Source: Fuerstiella sp. (GTDB taxonomy: Bacteria; Planctomycetota; Planctomycetia; Planctomycetales; Planctomycetaceae). From it: a stretch of 64,000 nucleotides of DNA. Positions 37,615-46,891 of the stretch are shown here, piece by piece. The number at the start of each line of letters is the position of its first letter. Positions within the stretch are counted from its first letter, which is position 1. The translations under genes were made by a program, and so were the position numbers. The notes under the pieces were generated by a model that saw only the letters and a list, made by a program, of their open reading frames with translations, did no database searches and was not told the origin of the DNA. The stretch is taken from positions 1 to 64,000 of the forward strand of contig JAKVAZ010000008.1 of assembly GCA_022447225.1 (NCBI GenBank), in the 5' to 3' direction.

Positions 37615-38215
37615 TCTGAGCATCTCCTTCCTGAGGATTCGGACAGTTTCTTACTCTTTGCTGCAACGCTGTTGACACCGGCAGCCACCAAAATATTACT
37701 CTGATCACACGGTCACGAAACCGCTGAATACTCAGATTTTCCGCGTAATTGTTTCCGGCAGTGTCCGGACGAGTACTGAAACACCACCGGAGTTCCGCGA
37801 ATCAGATCACCAACGGCTGTGGATCACCCCGGTCAACGGCCCACCCGAAAAATGCAAACATTTTCAGTAGATCAGTCTGCTGCCACCTCGTACCGGTATC
37901 CCGGTATCAATTTATCGGGTTTCCGTATCAAATTCATGCGGCAGACCGGAACACGATTCGCACCCGATGTACAGAGCCTCTGTTTGTCGAATCACCTGAA
38001 CACCAATCTGACATCCAGGTTCCCGAAATGGGTACATCCGGTACCGTCAAATTGCTAAATTCTGTTCTGTCATATCGTCGAAATGAAACATAGTTTGCAG
38101 CAGGTGTGACAGACATCTCGCTTCCACTGAGCTGCTAACGTGAGAAACCCGGATTGTCTCAATGCCGATGAATTGGAAGACGTCTGAAGAAGACAGCCGA
38201 CTGTAAGGTCTAGCG
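37615..38215. other. Intergenic region with repeated ACCGGTATC-like sequences
   Basis: About 600 bases without a gene. Around 37890-37930 the sequence contains TACCGGTATCCCGGTATC, resembling the 11-bp unit at 9281-9302. No other structure was found. Confidence 0.4.
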
Positions 38216-38944
38216 ATGAACTGGGACTATTCCGACATTTCAAAAATGATCGACCACGCGTTGCTAAAGCCAACGCTGAAGACGAATGAACTTGAGGCAG
38301 GGTGTCTCATGGCTCGCTCCTACAACGTGGCCAGTGTCTGCATCATGCCGTTTGCAGTAAAAAGATGTACAGAGCTTCTTGCCGGTTCCGACGTGGTCCC
38401 CTGTACGACCATTGGTTTTCCTCATGGTGCCTCAGCCATCCACAGTAAAGTTGAGCAGTCCCGAATCGCACTGGCTGACGGCTGTGCCGAACTTGATATG
38501 GTGATCAATATCTCTAAGGCACTGAGCGGTGACTGGGATTACGTCCGCTCGGAAATTGAGGCCGTGGTGGATCTTGCCCATCGTGCCGACGGACGGGTCA
38601 AGGTGATATTCGAAACCTGTTATCTGTCGAACCATGAAAAAATCCGGCTGTGTGAAATCTGCGGACAGCTGGGTGTCGACTGGGTCAAAACTTCGACCGG
38701 ATTCGGTTCCGGCGGTGCCACACATGACGATTTAATACTGATGCGAAGAACCGTACCGAAAACAGTGCAGGTCAAGGCTTCCGGAGGAATCCGCTCTCTG
38801 GATTCACTCCTCTCAGCACGTAAGATCGGAGTGACCCGAATCGGGACCAGCAGTACGCAGGCCATTCTGGATGAGGTACGCCTCCGTCTGCAGCTTGCAC
38901 CGATTGAGTTTGTCGGATCGACCGGCGAAACACCGGAATACTGA
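38216..38944 (+). CDS. deoC: Deoxyribose-phosphate aldolase
   Basis: A 242-residue class I aldolase that splits 2-deoxyribose 5-phosphate to glyceraldehyde 3-phosphate and acetaldehyde in deoxynucleoside breakdown. The key residues are in place: Schiff-base Lys158 in WVKTSTGF, Asp94 in CAELDMVINI, and Lys187 in VQVKASGGIR. Other family marks are IDHALLKPT at the start, TTIGFPHG and GTSST for phosphate binding. Length is normal. The ATG at 38216 is the first that gives the family N-terminus. It stands alone without deoA or deoD neighbours. Confidence 0.96.
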   Translation: MNWDYSDISKMIDHALLKPTLKTNELEAGCLMARSYNVASVCIMPFAVKRCTELLAGSDVVPCTTIGFPHGASAIHSKVEQSRIALADGCAELDMVINISKALSGDWDYVRSEIEAVVDLAHRADGRVKVIFETCYLSNHEKIRLCEICGQLGVDWVKTSTGFGSGGATHDDLILMRRTVPKTVQVKASGGIRSLDSLLSARKIGVTRIGTSSTQAILDEVRLRLQLAPIEFVGSTGETPEY

Positions 38945-39117
38945 AACAATCGGCTTAAACAAACTGACAATTTGACCGACGGTGATCTGAGGCAGGCCAA
39001 ACGCCGCCTGCAACAGCTTCCGGACTCAACCGAATTCCACGAATATTCACAGTCCTGCCCGCTGTCACACTCAACAGGCGACTCCTGCTGAGTACACCTC
39101 TGATTCTCACTTACGGA

Positions 39118-40365
39118 TCAGTGATCAGCGTGTTCCAAATCCGTTTCGACGACCGTTACAGGAAATTCAAATGGTGAAGGAAAATCGGTGTCCCGGTTGG
39201 TGACCACCTGATGAACCAGCTGGCTGCTGATTGCGGCACCCGGCAGTATCAACAATGTAATCAGCGGAATACCGCACCACCGATTGAATATGCTGGAACT
39301 TCCGACCAGCTGCAGCAGTCCCGCGGCCAGACTCACCACAAGTGCCAGACTGACGGCTGCTGCCGTGACTGTCCATGTGCGCCGAGTCTGCACTGACCGC
39401 TTCACGTGCCGAACAGCCTGGTCTTTCAAATTTTCCGGAAATTCAATCAGAGCAGCTGTTCTAAACATGCGTTTCGGACCGCTGCCGAGTGAAATCGGGA
39501 CTTCTTCAGAAAATCGATCCACGATGCTCGCTCCAACCGCGTTGTCCCCCATGGAAAAGGTGTTCTGTTCCAATAGAAATTCCGAAGCTTCTGAATCCAC
39601 CTCACTCATCGCCTCTTCCAGCAGTACTCGGGCGATTTCAGCAGCCAACTGTGCCTGGGCCTGGTCCTGAGTCTCTTCAAATTCACTTCTGACTACGATT
39701 CGGGTGTCCGTCATGTCCTCCAGCCATGAAGGTCGTTCCATTTCGGACGGTGCACCAATCGACACTCCCGATGTCTCCGGAAAGCCGACAGTCGCCGTTA
39801 CTGTGGCAGCGGGGACTGTCAGCCGGAACATCGCGGTGACCAGTGCATGGAAACCGGACAAGGCTTCACTCCGGGATCCAGGGAGGGCATCGAACCGCAG
39901 CAGCTCTAAAAGCACACCACAACTTCGGTTGTGACGGACAACGGTTCCTTCCGTCCCGAGTAAACTTTCGAGAGTTGCTGCAGATGAAGCTGACAAAATC
40001 CTATTGTTACATTCAGTCAGCTCAACAGGGAGCGTCAGGGGATCGGGCGGAATGTCTGCGGCTGCAACCAACCTTCGATCCACGCCCGCCGGTCTTTGTC
40101 CGACAGCTGCCGCCGGGCCGGGAAACAGCACTGAATCATCATTTACAGCGGCACGGTGTTTCATTGCCATTTGTGGAGGTAACATCGTTTGAGATTCACA
40201 GCGATTTGTCATCATCAAACACAGGCCGAAAACCACAACGCCCAGTACAGACATGACAGGTCCGGCGGACCACAAAGCTAAAGCAGGAACTCGACCGCGT
40301 GCGATAATCTGACGAGCAGCAACTGCGGTGACGCTGATGATCAAAATGGCGATAACCCTTGACAT
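39118..40365 (-). CDS. Planctomycete membrane protein downstream of a Ser/Thr kinase
   Basis: A 415-residue protein. The N-terminal MSRVIAILIISVTAVAA (membrane helix) and SAGPVMSVLGVVVFGLCLMM make two helices; two more lie near the C-terminus (TVTAAAVSLALVVSLAAGLLQL and GIPLITLLILPGAAISS). The middle (residues about 70-330) is a soluble region rich in Glu/Asp. I recognise no domain. It may be a substrate or partner of the kinase encoded just upstream (80-89 bases away, same strand). The ATG at 40365 is used; a GTG at 40374 in the same frame is possible. Confidence 0.6.
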   Translation of the reverse strand: MSRVIAILIISVTAVAARQIIARGRVPALALWSAGPVMSVLGVVVFGLCLMMTNRCESQTMLPPQMAMKHRAAVNDDSVLFPGPAAAVGQRPAGVDRRLVAAADIPPDPLTLPVELTECNNRILSASSAATLESLLGTEGTVVRHNRSCGVLLELLRFDALPGSRSEALSGFHALVTAMFRLTVPAATVTATVGFPETSGVSIGAPSEMERPSWLEDMTDTRIVVRSEFEETQDQAQAQLAAEIARVLLEEAMSEVDSEASEFLLEQNTFSMGDNAVGASIVDRFSEEVPISLGSGPKRMFRTAALIEFPENLKDQAVRHVKRSVQTRRTWTVTAAAVSLALVVSLAAGLLQLVGSSSIFNRWCGIPLITLLILPGAAISSQLVHQVVTNRDTDFPSPFEFPVTVVETDLEHADH

Positions 40366-40453
40366 AAGTTTCACTTCTGAATCACTGCGGCCGCATCCTA
40401 TTCGATTTCAGCGCCCGCTGGTTACGTAACCACTCCCATTTCAATTGAGGCGT

Positions 40454-42466
40454 TTACTCGGCACAGTTATTGATGGTGACGTGACTGGAGGATGTTCGCC
40501 CAAATGCACCGACCTGTGGTGTCTGGAACGCAGACGGACCGGAAGTCTTGTGAATCAGGTCTCTTTGAGACGGTGGCGTCCATGCTGCAGAAAGTTGAAT
40601 GACTGCCGAGATTGCCAGCGCCCATGTGGCACCCAGGGCACCAGGAAACTGCAGCAGTCCGGCAACGACCACACCTGCGAGCAGCGTCATCAGAGCGCTT
40701 GAGATACGAAACCGTGATTTTCGAAAACTATCGGCCTGCCACCACCATCGACGAACCGCGAACAGAATTCCAAAGAACATCATGAACGCAGAAAACGTCG
40801 GGTAGCCGCTGCCGTCTGCCAGATGAATTCGGCCGACAACCCGGGACTCACCTACCGAATCGGAAACATGAAACAGCGGATCCCCTGAAAGCATCAGATA
40901 GTTCTGTAGTCCGGCTGCCAGAAATCCAACTCCCAGACCAAGCACCCCCTGTGTCACACGCCGGACGAACACTTCTCCGGACCGGCCTTCACGAAGTTTC
41001 GACGGAATCAGCAGCGCCCACGCGGCCAACATCGTTACGCTTCCAAAAAACACAGCATGAACAGGCTCATGCAGGAGACTTGTGATCTGGTAGACCGCAA
41101 GAGTCACCAGGATAGTTGCTGCCGCAGAGATGGACAGTGAATTAGCAAGATCGGAAATTCGCTGACGTCGGGAGATGATGCGTGGAGTTGCGGGATTCAA
41201 GCCAACAAACATTCGTCTGCCGCGATAATGTCGACGGACCGTAGACGACTGACCGGAGGCCCTTTCGGAAACAGCATTAACGACTTCCGGTTGCGGTTCA
41301 GGTACGGATTCCCCCTTTGCGATTTTTGAAAGATCCTCGCTCCTGATCGATCCGGGTGATTCCGGTCTCCACGGATAACGAACGGCCAGGTATCCGGCGT
41401 AGGCGACAATGCCCAGAAATGCGCCAAACGTAACAAAGCCCAGAACTCTTGCTTCCAGTAAAATTTGCAGCAGCATGACAGCAAGGATGCCACCAACAAT
41501 CCATTTCGCCGGAGCTGGAACTTTTGTCCAGTAGCCCGCTAAGTCCGCCGTAGTCACCGGTTGTGGATCTGTCTGTACCGAATTGCCGGTAACAACAGTG
41601 GACTTTGGTTGACTCACCGGGCTTAGCGGAGGCAGCCCGGATCCCAATTCCAACACGGAGTCCGCAGGATTCTTCAAGGCGACTGCGTCACGAAATCGTC
41701 GTTCCAGTTCTTCGACGTCCTGGATCCGCAGTTCCGGATCCTTTTCCAGCGCAGCTAAAATGACCGTTTGCAGACGTTCCGGGAGGTCGGACAGTTCCGG
41801 CTCAGCCGTCATATGCTTCATCAGAATTTCAGCCGTGGTTTCCCCCTCGAACGGAACCTGCCCCGTCAGCATCTCCACCAGAATGATTCCGAGAGCATAA
41901 ACGTCGACTTCGCGTCCGTATCGACCGCGACACACTTCGGGAGCCATATAGTAAACCGTGCCGACACTCTGCGTCTGGGCACTGCGGTGTGATTCCGAAA
42001 TATACTTGGAAAGCCCGACATCTCCGATTTTAACAGTGTCCTGATCGCGGAATACATTCGCCGGTTTGAGATCCCGGTGCACGAGACCTCGATCGTGCAG
42101 AAAACTGAGTCCGGCTGTCATTCCGGACAACCATCCCAGAACCTGATCAATCGACATTCCGTCCGGATATCGCTGCAGTTCGTCGTAGAGCCCCCGACCT
42201 GCGATGTATTCCATCACAATCCAGTGGTCCCCGTCCCGATCCATACGAATGTCAAAGATCGTCACCAGGTTCTGATGCTTGAGGTTGAGACACTGAGATA
42301 CACCGCGAAGCTCCACTTCCAGATTGTTGTGCAGCAGCTTCAGAGCGACTTCTTTCCCGGAATCGCTCAACGCATAGTAAACTTCTCCAAAACCTCCGCG
42401 ATGGATCGCACGTTTAATGGTGTACCCGTCAAGCGGACTGGCTTCGGGACCAAAGGTGAATTTCAT
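40454..42466 (-). CDS. Membrane-anchored Ser/Thr protein kinase (Hanks type)
   Basis: A 670-residue protein. The N-terminal kinase domain (residues about 14-285) has the glycine loop GGFGEVY (24-30), ATP-anchoring Lys43, catalytic HRDLKPANV (Asp132) and APE (175-177); the metal-binding DFG is replaced by DVG (149-151). The C-terminal part holds two groups of membrane helices, at residues about 350-390 and 480-640 (ILVTLAVYQITSL, VFFGSVTMLAAWALLI), connected by a low-complexity linker. The ATG at 42466 starts the kinase directly; the longer frame to 42583 adds a sequence lacking any kinase resemblance. It follows the FHA gene by about 100 bases, so the two may be one operon: FHA proteins bind phospho-Thr peptides made by such kinases. 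Confidence 0.9.
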   Translation of the reverse strand: MKFTFGPEASPLDGYTIKRAIHRGGFGEVYYALSDSGKEVALKLLHNNLEVELRGVSQCLNLKHQNLVTIFDIRMDRDGDHWIVMEYIAGRGLYDELQRYPDGMSIDQVLGWLSGMTAGLSFLHDRGLVHRDLKPANVFRDQDTVKIGDVGLSKYISESHRSAQTQSVGTVYYMAPEVCRGRYGREVDVYALGIILVEMLTGQVPFEGETTAEILMKHMTAEPELSDLPERLQTVILAALEKDPELRIQDVEELERRFRDAVALKNPADSVLELGSGLPPLSPVSQPKSTVVTGNSVQTDPQPVTTADLAGYWTKVPAPAKWIVGGILAVMLLQILLEARVLGFVTFGAFLGIVAYAGYLAVRYPWRPESPGSIRSEDLSKIAKGESVPEPQPEVVNAVSERASGQSSTVRRHYRGRRMFVGLNPATPRIISRRQRISDLANSLSISAAATILVTLAVYQITSLLHEPVHAVFFGSVTMLAAWALLIPSKLREGRSGEVFVRRVTQGVLGLGVGFLAAGLQNYLMLSGDPLFHVSDSVGESRVVGRIHLADGSGYPTFSAFMMFFGILFAVRRWWWQADSFRKSRFRISSALMTLLAGVVVAGLLQFPGALGATWALAISAVIQLSAAWTPPSQRDLIHKTSGPSAFQTPQVGAFGRTSSSHVTINNCAE

Positions 42467-42566
42467 GGATTCGGATCCGCTGTACCACCAGAAGTGATTT
42501 GGGTTCCCGGAACTGGAATTATGTAAAACACAGGCTGAGCCTGACCGGTTTAACGGACAATCGGAC

Positions 42567-43142
42567 TCAGTGGATCTGTTCAATTCGAAATCTCAGGTCT
42601 TTTCCGTCAACAACGGATCCGTGCTCAAGGCGAACCGAATCCGACGGCGGTCTGCCATCGACCTTCAATGAAAGTGATGATCGACACCGCAACGATCCAT
42701 CCAGGACATAAAACACAACCACGTCCGGCCAGTCCGGACAGAAGATATGCTGCTCACGTCCGGGACCAAGCAGACAATGGTCGACCATCAGAACAATGCC
42801 GTCAACGCTGTGTACAGGTCGATGATTGCTTTCAAAATCGAGGACCGCAGTGGAACTCAACACACTGGGGAGCCGGAATCCAAGCTTAACCCGGTCGCCC
42901 AGACGCAGCTGATCACCACTCCGCAGAATGGTTGCAGAATTAACGGTTCGGCCGGACACACTGGTCCCGTGTCTGGCGATTACCTGCCAGTTTTCTTCCA
43001 CGCAGTGAAGGGTCGCATGTTGGCGGGAAATATTGGCCTGCAGAGTGATATCTGCAGATTTGCCTTCACATGTGGGAGCCCCAATCGAAAACGAATGTCC
43101 CACGTAAAGCTGCCAGGCACCGACTCCGTCGATCCAGAGCAT
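42567..43142 (-). CDS. FHA domain protein
   Basis: A 191-residue protein. The FHA fold is marked by FSIGAPTCEG, ISRQHATLHC (the conserved SxxH core) and GTSVSGRTVN (the G-x-x-x-N-G region), followed by LRSGDQLRLGDRVKLGFRLP. FHA domains bind phosphothreonine peptides. The C-terminal 90 residues look like a second beta domain. The ATG at 43142 gives MLWIDGVGAWQLYVG, the expected start of the first strand; a GTG about 9-10 codons upstream, or the frame start at 43286, is possible. It precedes the Ser/Thr kinase, a logical partner. Confidence 0.85.
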   Translation of the reverse strand: MLWIDGVGAWQLYVGHSFSIGAPTCEGKSADITLQANISRQHATLHCVEENWQVIARHGTSVSGRTVNSATILRSGDQLRLGDRVKLGFRLPSVLSSTAVLDFESNHRPVHSVDGIVLMVDHCLLGPGREQHIFCPDWPDVVVFYVLDGSLRCRSSLSLKVDGRPPSDSVRLEHGSVVDGKDLRFRIEQIH

Positions 43143-43586
43143 GTAACATTGAATGCAACCGTTCGACACAACGCATTTCCCTGAATTTACCGCTTTTGCT
43201 GACCCGATTTTTGTACCGAACCGCCATCGTCCGATTCCGACATACGGTCGAATGTTCGCTGTGCTGTTATTGATGAACTTCGACATGGTGACGTATTGGA
43301 TAACAGGTTACGACTCTGTGGATTTTTTACGATCGGATCGATCTGCAGACTCAAACCCGCTGCACAGAATTCAATAACCTGAACCGTCGAATCCTTTCCG
43401 TAATCCGGATGCCGACGTCGCACACCACAGCAGTTCAGCCCCGAAATCCGAACTCTTCCTCGCGCGTATCGAACATAAATCATCATGAGTACAAAAATGG
43501 CCCCGGACTTTCAGCTGTCGCGCTGTGTCCGGAGCGGCGTGTGTCCGGGTCGGTTTTCTGTGACGTTCGTATCATCGGCGGCTCTG
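43143..43586. other. Intergenic region, no gene seen
   Basis: About 440 bases between two minus-strand genes with only short, unconvincing frames. Confidence 0.35.
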
Positions 43587-44405
43587 TCACAGGTTGTCGA
43601 CGGATGTCAGGTTGGTAAGACATTCCAAATCAACCGACAGACCAAAGTGTCGATCGATTTCACCAATAACATCTGTCTGCGGAATCACTGGCTCTTCAAC
43701 CGGAATTCGCCCCAGAACATGCCCTTCGGTTTCCAGCAGAGCTTCCCGAACATCCATGTCATGGTTGAGTTCCCGAAGCTGTTCTTCGACCCGACTGAGG
43801 TGTGTATCGTCCACTTCAAGCGAATTGACTGTCTCTGTGGCCTGAATCTGCTTCAGTCGAGCTTCGGCCTGTGAGACCTTAACCGCCAGATCCTGTTTGC
43901 GCGACATCATTGAATCCAGGCTCGTCCGGTTGGCATTGAGCGTTTCTTTGGTTGCAGCCAGAATCTTGAGGTCGCGATCCAGTGACGCCTCCAGTAGCTG
44001 ATAGGCACTAAATCGCTCAACAAGATCTGATGCCACTTCATGTCTGGTGTACGAAACCTGACGGTAAGTGAACTGGTCCTGACCGGAATCAAGATCCGAT
44101 CGCAAAGCCAGAATCGAAGCCTTCTGGCTGTTCAGCTGATTTTGTTTTTCGGTAATGTCGGTCTGCATATTTCGGATGTCGACAACCTGTTCTGCCACAA
44201 TTTTCATGTGCTGTCGAATCTCGGGCATCAGACTATCGACCTGATCGCGGATACTGTCGAGCTTGAATTCCGATTCGATTTCTGAACGAACGGTTTCCCG
44301 TACATTCCCCCAAAATGTGCGGGCGTAGCTGCAGGCATCTGTTCCAAGAAGCACCACACTTCCAATTCCCAGTAGTACTGCAGTTGCAAGTGATTTTCTA
44401 ATCAT
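43587..44405 (-). CDS. Secreted coiled-coil protein
   Basis: A 272-residue protein with a signal peptide (IRKSLATAVLLGIGSVVLLG) followed by long heptad-rich helices: IRDQVDSLMPEIRQHMKIV, TEKQNQLNSQKASILALRSD, DRDLKILAATKETLNANR and SRKQDLAVKVSQAEARLKQIQ. The only Cys after the signal is in DACSY. The ATG at 44405 has AAGGGG about 8 bases upstream and is certain; the frame continues upstream to 44600 but without a signal peptide. The fold suggests a periplasmic scaffold or filament protein. No known family was recognised. It is conserved-looking, as its coiled coil is uninterrupted. Confidence 0.75.
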   Translation of the reverse strand: MIRKSLATAVLLGIGSVVLLGTDACSYARTFWGNVRETVRSEIESEFKLDSIRDQVDSLMPEIRQHMKIVAEQVVDIRNMQTDITEKQNQLNSQKASILALRSDLDSGQDQFTYRQVSYTRHEVASDLVERFSAYQLLEASLDRDLKILAATKETLNANRTSLDSMMSRKQDLAVKVSQAEARLKQIQATETVNSLEVDDTHLSRVEEQLRELNHDMDVREALLETEGHVLGRIPVEEPVIPQTDVIGEIDRHFGLSVDLECLTNLTSVDNL

Positions 44406-45241
44406 CTCAGTCCCCTTCCGTTTCACACGCTGAATGATTTGCTCGTTTGAGCAGACATAGAAAGTGATTCGCCGGCGGACCGATTTTCCTGGACGATTCC
44501 ACAGAAAATTGAAAAGAAATCGAGCGGCCCGAATCTCAGTAAACCGGAACCCCGAAAAGGTTTCCGAACTTCCCCGAACCGTGATTCGCTTCAACAACAC
44601 AATTCCTGGCCGAATTTTTGAACCAGGAGAAAAACTTCACGTTTTTGTAGACGTTCGTCCTGCCGCAAACGGAACCGTGAGCCGCGCGACCGCAACAATT
44701 CGGTCCCTGTCAGCTGATCAATATTCGACGGATATCAGGGCCCGCAGGAATCGGCGTCGAAGTAAATAAGGAAACGCAGTTTATGATCGCAACACTTCAA
44801 CAGCCGAACACCACTCAAAAACACAATGCTCCACCGGTCAAAGGCCGCCGAAATTAATCGTCAGCCGCAGTTGAGAACGACATCTGCCGAAGGAACAGAG
44901 GCCGTAAATCAAAAAAGAACGCTTCAACGAATCGCACCTCCGGCCAAGATTCCGCCTCCGCAGGTGAAAACGATGGATAAACGCCGTTTCACATTCGGTT
45001 TGCTGCTGAGCTCGTCCGGCGTACGTGTTTTACTTTTCATAGCCGCGAGAAGTTGTGTCACCCCGGAAATCGTGGTTGGTTGTCGCTGCCCACAGTCACA
45101 GTGACAGCGATCACGGCAGTCATCATGCCGGGTGGAGGATTCGGCATGATGACTGCTGCATCTGCGGGCCTCGACGAGGGAGAATTCGAACGGTTGATGA
45201 CCGCCGGTAATATTTCGAACGTCTGCCGGGAGCGTTCGCGA
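44406..45241. other. Gene-poor region, perhaps degraded coding sequence, with a strong hairpin
   Basis: About 835 bases with several short plus-strand frames (44464-44769, 44783-44857, 44826-45104, 45053-45271). Some translations look protein-like (EPGEKLHVFVDVRPAANGTV; PGGGFGMMTAASAGLDEGEF), but none forms a complete gene, so decayed genes are suspected. The ATG at 44783 has AAGGAA upstream but stops after 24 codons. A 15-bp inverted repeat lies at 45116-45156. Confidence 0.4.
45116..45156. repeat. Perfect 15-bp inverted repeat
   Basis: GCAGTCATCATGCCG (45116-45130), an 11-nt loop and CGGCATGATGACTGC (45142-45156). It lies 86 bases beyond the end of the minus-strand transporter gene, so it could be its terminator, but no T-run follows. 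Just upstream a GTCAC-A-GTGAC palindrome is seen (about 45094-45104). Confidence 0.6.
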
Positions 45242-46885
45242 TCATCGTCCGGCTCCACTGACACCCAGTAACGGCCCTATGTACCAGCAGGCAGCAGCGG
45301 TCAGTAATGGAATACCTACCAGATTGAGAACCACCCCGTACCGCGCCATCTGACCGGCAGTGATCCGTCCTGAACCAAAAACGATAGCGTTGGGTGCAGT
45401 GGCTATGGGCAGCATAAACGCACAGCTTGTTGCCAGCGTTGCCGGAATCAGCAGCAGCCGCGAATCCATGTCCAGCTGCTCACTGATGATTAACAACGAC
45501 GGTAACACAGTACTGATTGTCGCCACGTTACTGGTGACTTCGGTCAGGAATGTCATCATCAGACAAATCACAGCGATGACCAGCCACGTCGACTGCCCCT
45601 GCAAAGGCCCCTGAAGAGCCTGTCCGAGCCAGCTTGCGAGTCCTGACACATCGTCAGAAAAGCCACCTGCAAGAGCTAACCCTCCACCGAACAGGAGAAT
45701 GATTTCCCATGGCATCCTGACAGCCGTTTCCCAGTTCATAAGAGGCACGCGACGTCCGAATTCGTCACGAGTTCCGGAAGGGATGAAGAACATCATTACC
45801 GCCAGAGCAATCGCAACAGTGGCGTCTGATGCAAATTTTTCTGTGTGAACTGAACTAGAAAAATCGTCACTGCGTCCCAGCAGCTGAAACCACGAGTCCA
45901 GCAATGACGACCACCCCGGTACCAGTGTCCAGTTCCCAAATTCCAGCGGCTGTCTGAGTACCCACAGTACTGCAACTCCTGCGAACACAGCAAGCATGCG
46001 TACTTCTGCAGCAGTAATTGGGCCCAGCGCTTTGAGACGTCGCGTCAGTTCGCGACCCAGTTCAGCCTCACTGCTGCGTTCGCGTTTCAGAGACCACGTC
46101 AGAACCAGCCAGACAATTCCGAAATAAACCACTCCAACCGGAATCGCTGCCATCATCCACCGAGTCACTGACAGTTCCGGAGCCTCCGGCAGTCGAGTCT
46201 GATAGATGGCAACGGCCGCAGTGTTGGTCGGCGTTCCCACGATAGTCGTCATTCCGCCAAGGCTCGCGGCGTAAGCGATCCCCAGCAACATCGGCAGGGC
46301 CAGTTGCGTGGACATGGATTTTGTACGATTTGACTCTGAATCCGTACGGCTGCTGTCGACCGTTCGGAGCAGGGCCAGTGCAATCGGAACCATCATCAGT
46401 GTTGTGGCTGTGTTACTGATCCACATCGACAGCGCTGCCGTGGCGATCATCATCCCAAGAACCAGCTGCCGGGGCCTGACCCCCACGCGGTTCACGATAT
46501 GCAGGGCGATTCGACGATGGACATGCCACCGTTCCAATCCCAGGGCTATGATAAATCCACCGATAAACAGGAACTGCATGTCACTGACAAACGCCCGACT
46601 GACTTCTTTGGCCGACTGAATTCCGAGCAGGGGAAACAGTACAAGCGGCAGCAGACTGGTCGCAGCCATAGGCACAATCTGACTGACCCATAACCCTGCC
46701 ATGAGAAACGTAACAGCAACCATACGCCAGGCTTCCGGCGACATGGCCGTTGTCACGCCGTCTGGCCCGGTCAGAGCTGGAGCAGGAGCCAGCAGAATCA
46801 GCACAAAGCCGGTCAGCAGTGAAGCCAGAACCACTCCCCGAGGAATTTTCCAGGTTGTTGATGATGCAGCCGGCAAGTCATTCAC
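45242..46885 (-). CDS. DASS/SLC13-type sodium:anion symporter
   Basis: A 547-residue membrane protein with about twelve helices. The two signature motifs of the divalent anion:Na+ symporter family are present: MWISNTATTLMMVP (SNT at residues 157-159) and the second-half counterpart TEVTSNVATISTVLPSL. It also has EIILLFGGGLALAGG and YAASLGGMTTIVGTPTN. The substrates of this family are dicarboxylates, sulfate or phosphate; the exact anion cannot be told. The start is a GTG with GGAATAAACC upstream. The upstream gene (M29 aminopeptidase) ends only 6 bases before, so the two are cotranscribed and perhaps linked to peptide or amino-acid use. Confidence 0.92.
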   Translation of the reverse strand: MNDLPAASSTTWKIPRGVVLASLLTGFVLILLAPAPALTGPDGVTTAMSPEAWRMVAVTFLMAGLWVSQIVPMAATSLLPLVLFPLLGIQSAKEVSRAFVSDMQFLFIGGFIIALGLERWHVHRRIALHIVNRVGVRPRQLVLGMMIATAALSMWISNTATTLMMVPIALALLRTVDSSRTDSESNRTKSMSTQLALPMLLGIAYAASLGGMTTIVGTPTNTAAVAIYQTRLPEAPELSVTRWMMAAIPVGVVYFGIVWLVLTWSLKRERSSEAELGRELTRRLKALGPITAAEVRMLAVFAGVAVLWVLRQPLEFGNWTLVPGWSSLLDSWFQLLGRSDDFSSSVHTEKFASDATVAIALAVMMFFIPSGTRDEFGRRVPLMNWETAVRMPWEIILLFGGGLALAGGFSDDVSGLASWLGQALQGPLQGQSTWLVIAVICLMMTFLTEVTSNVATISTVLPSLLIISEQLDMDSRLLLIPATLATSCAFMLPIATAPNAIVFGSGRITAGQMARYGVVLNLVGIPLLTAAACWYIGPLLGVSGAGR

Positions 46886-46891
46886 CGTGGT

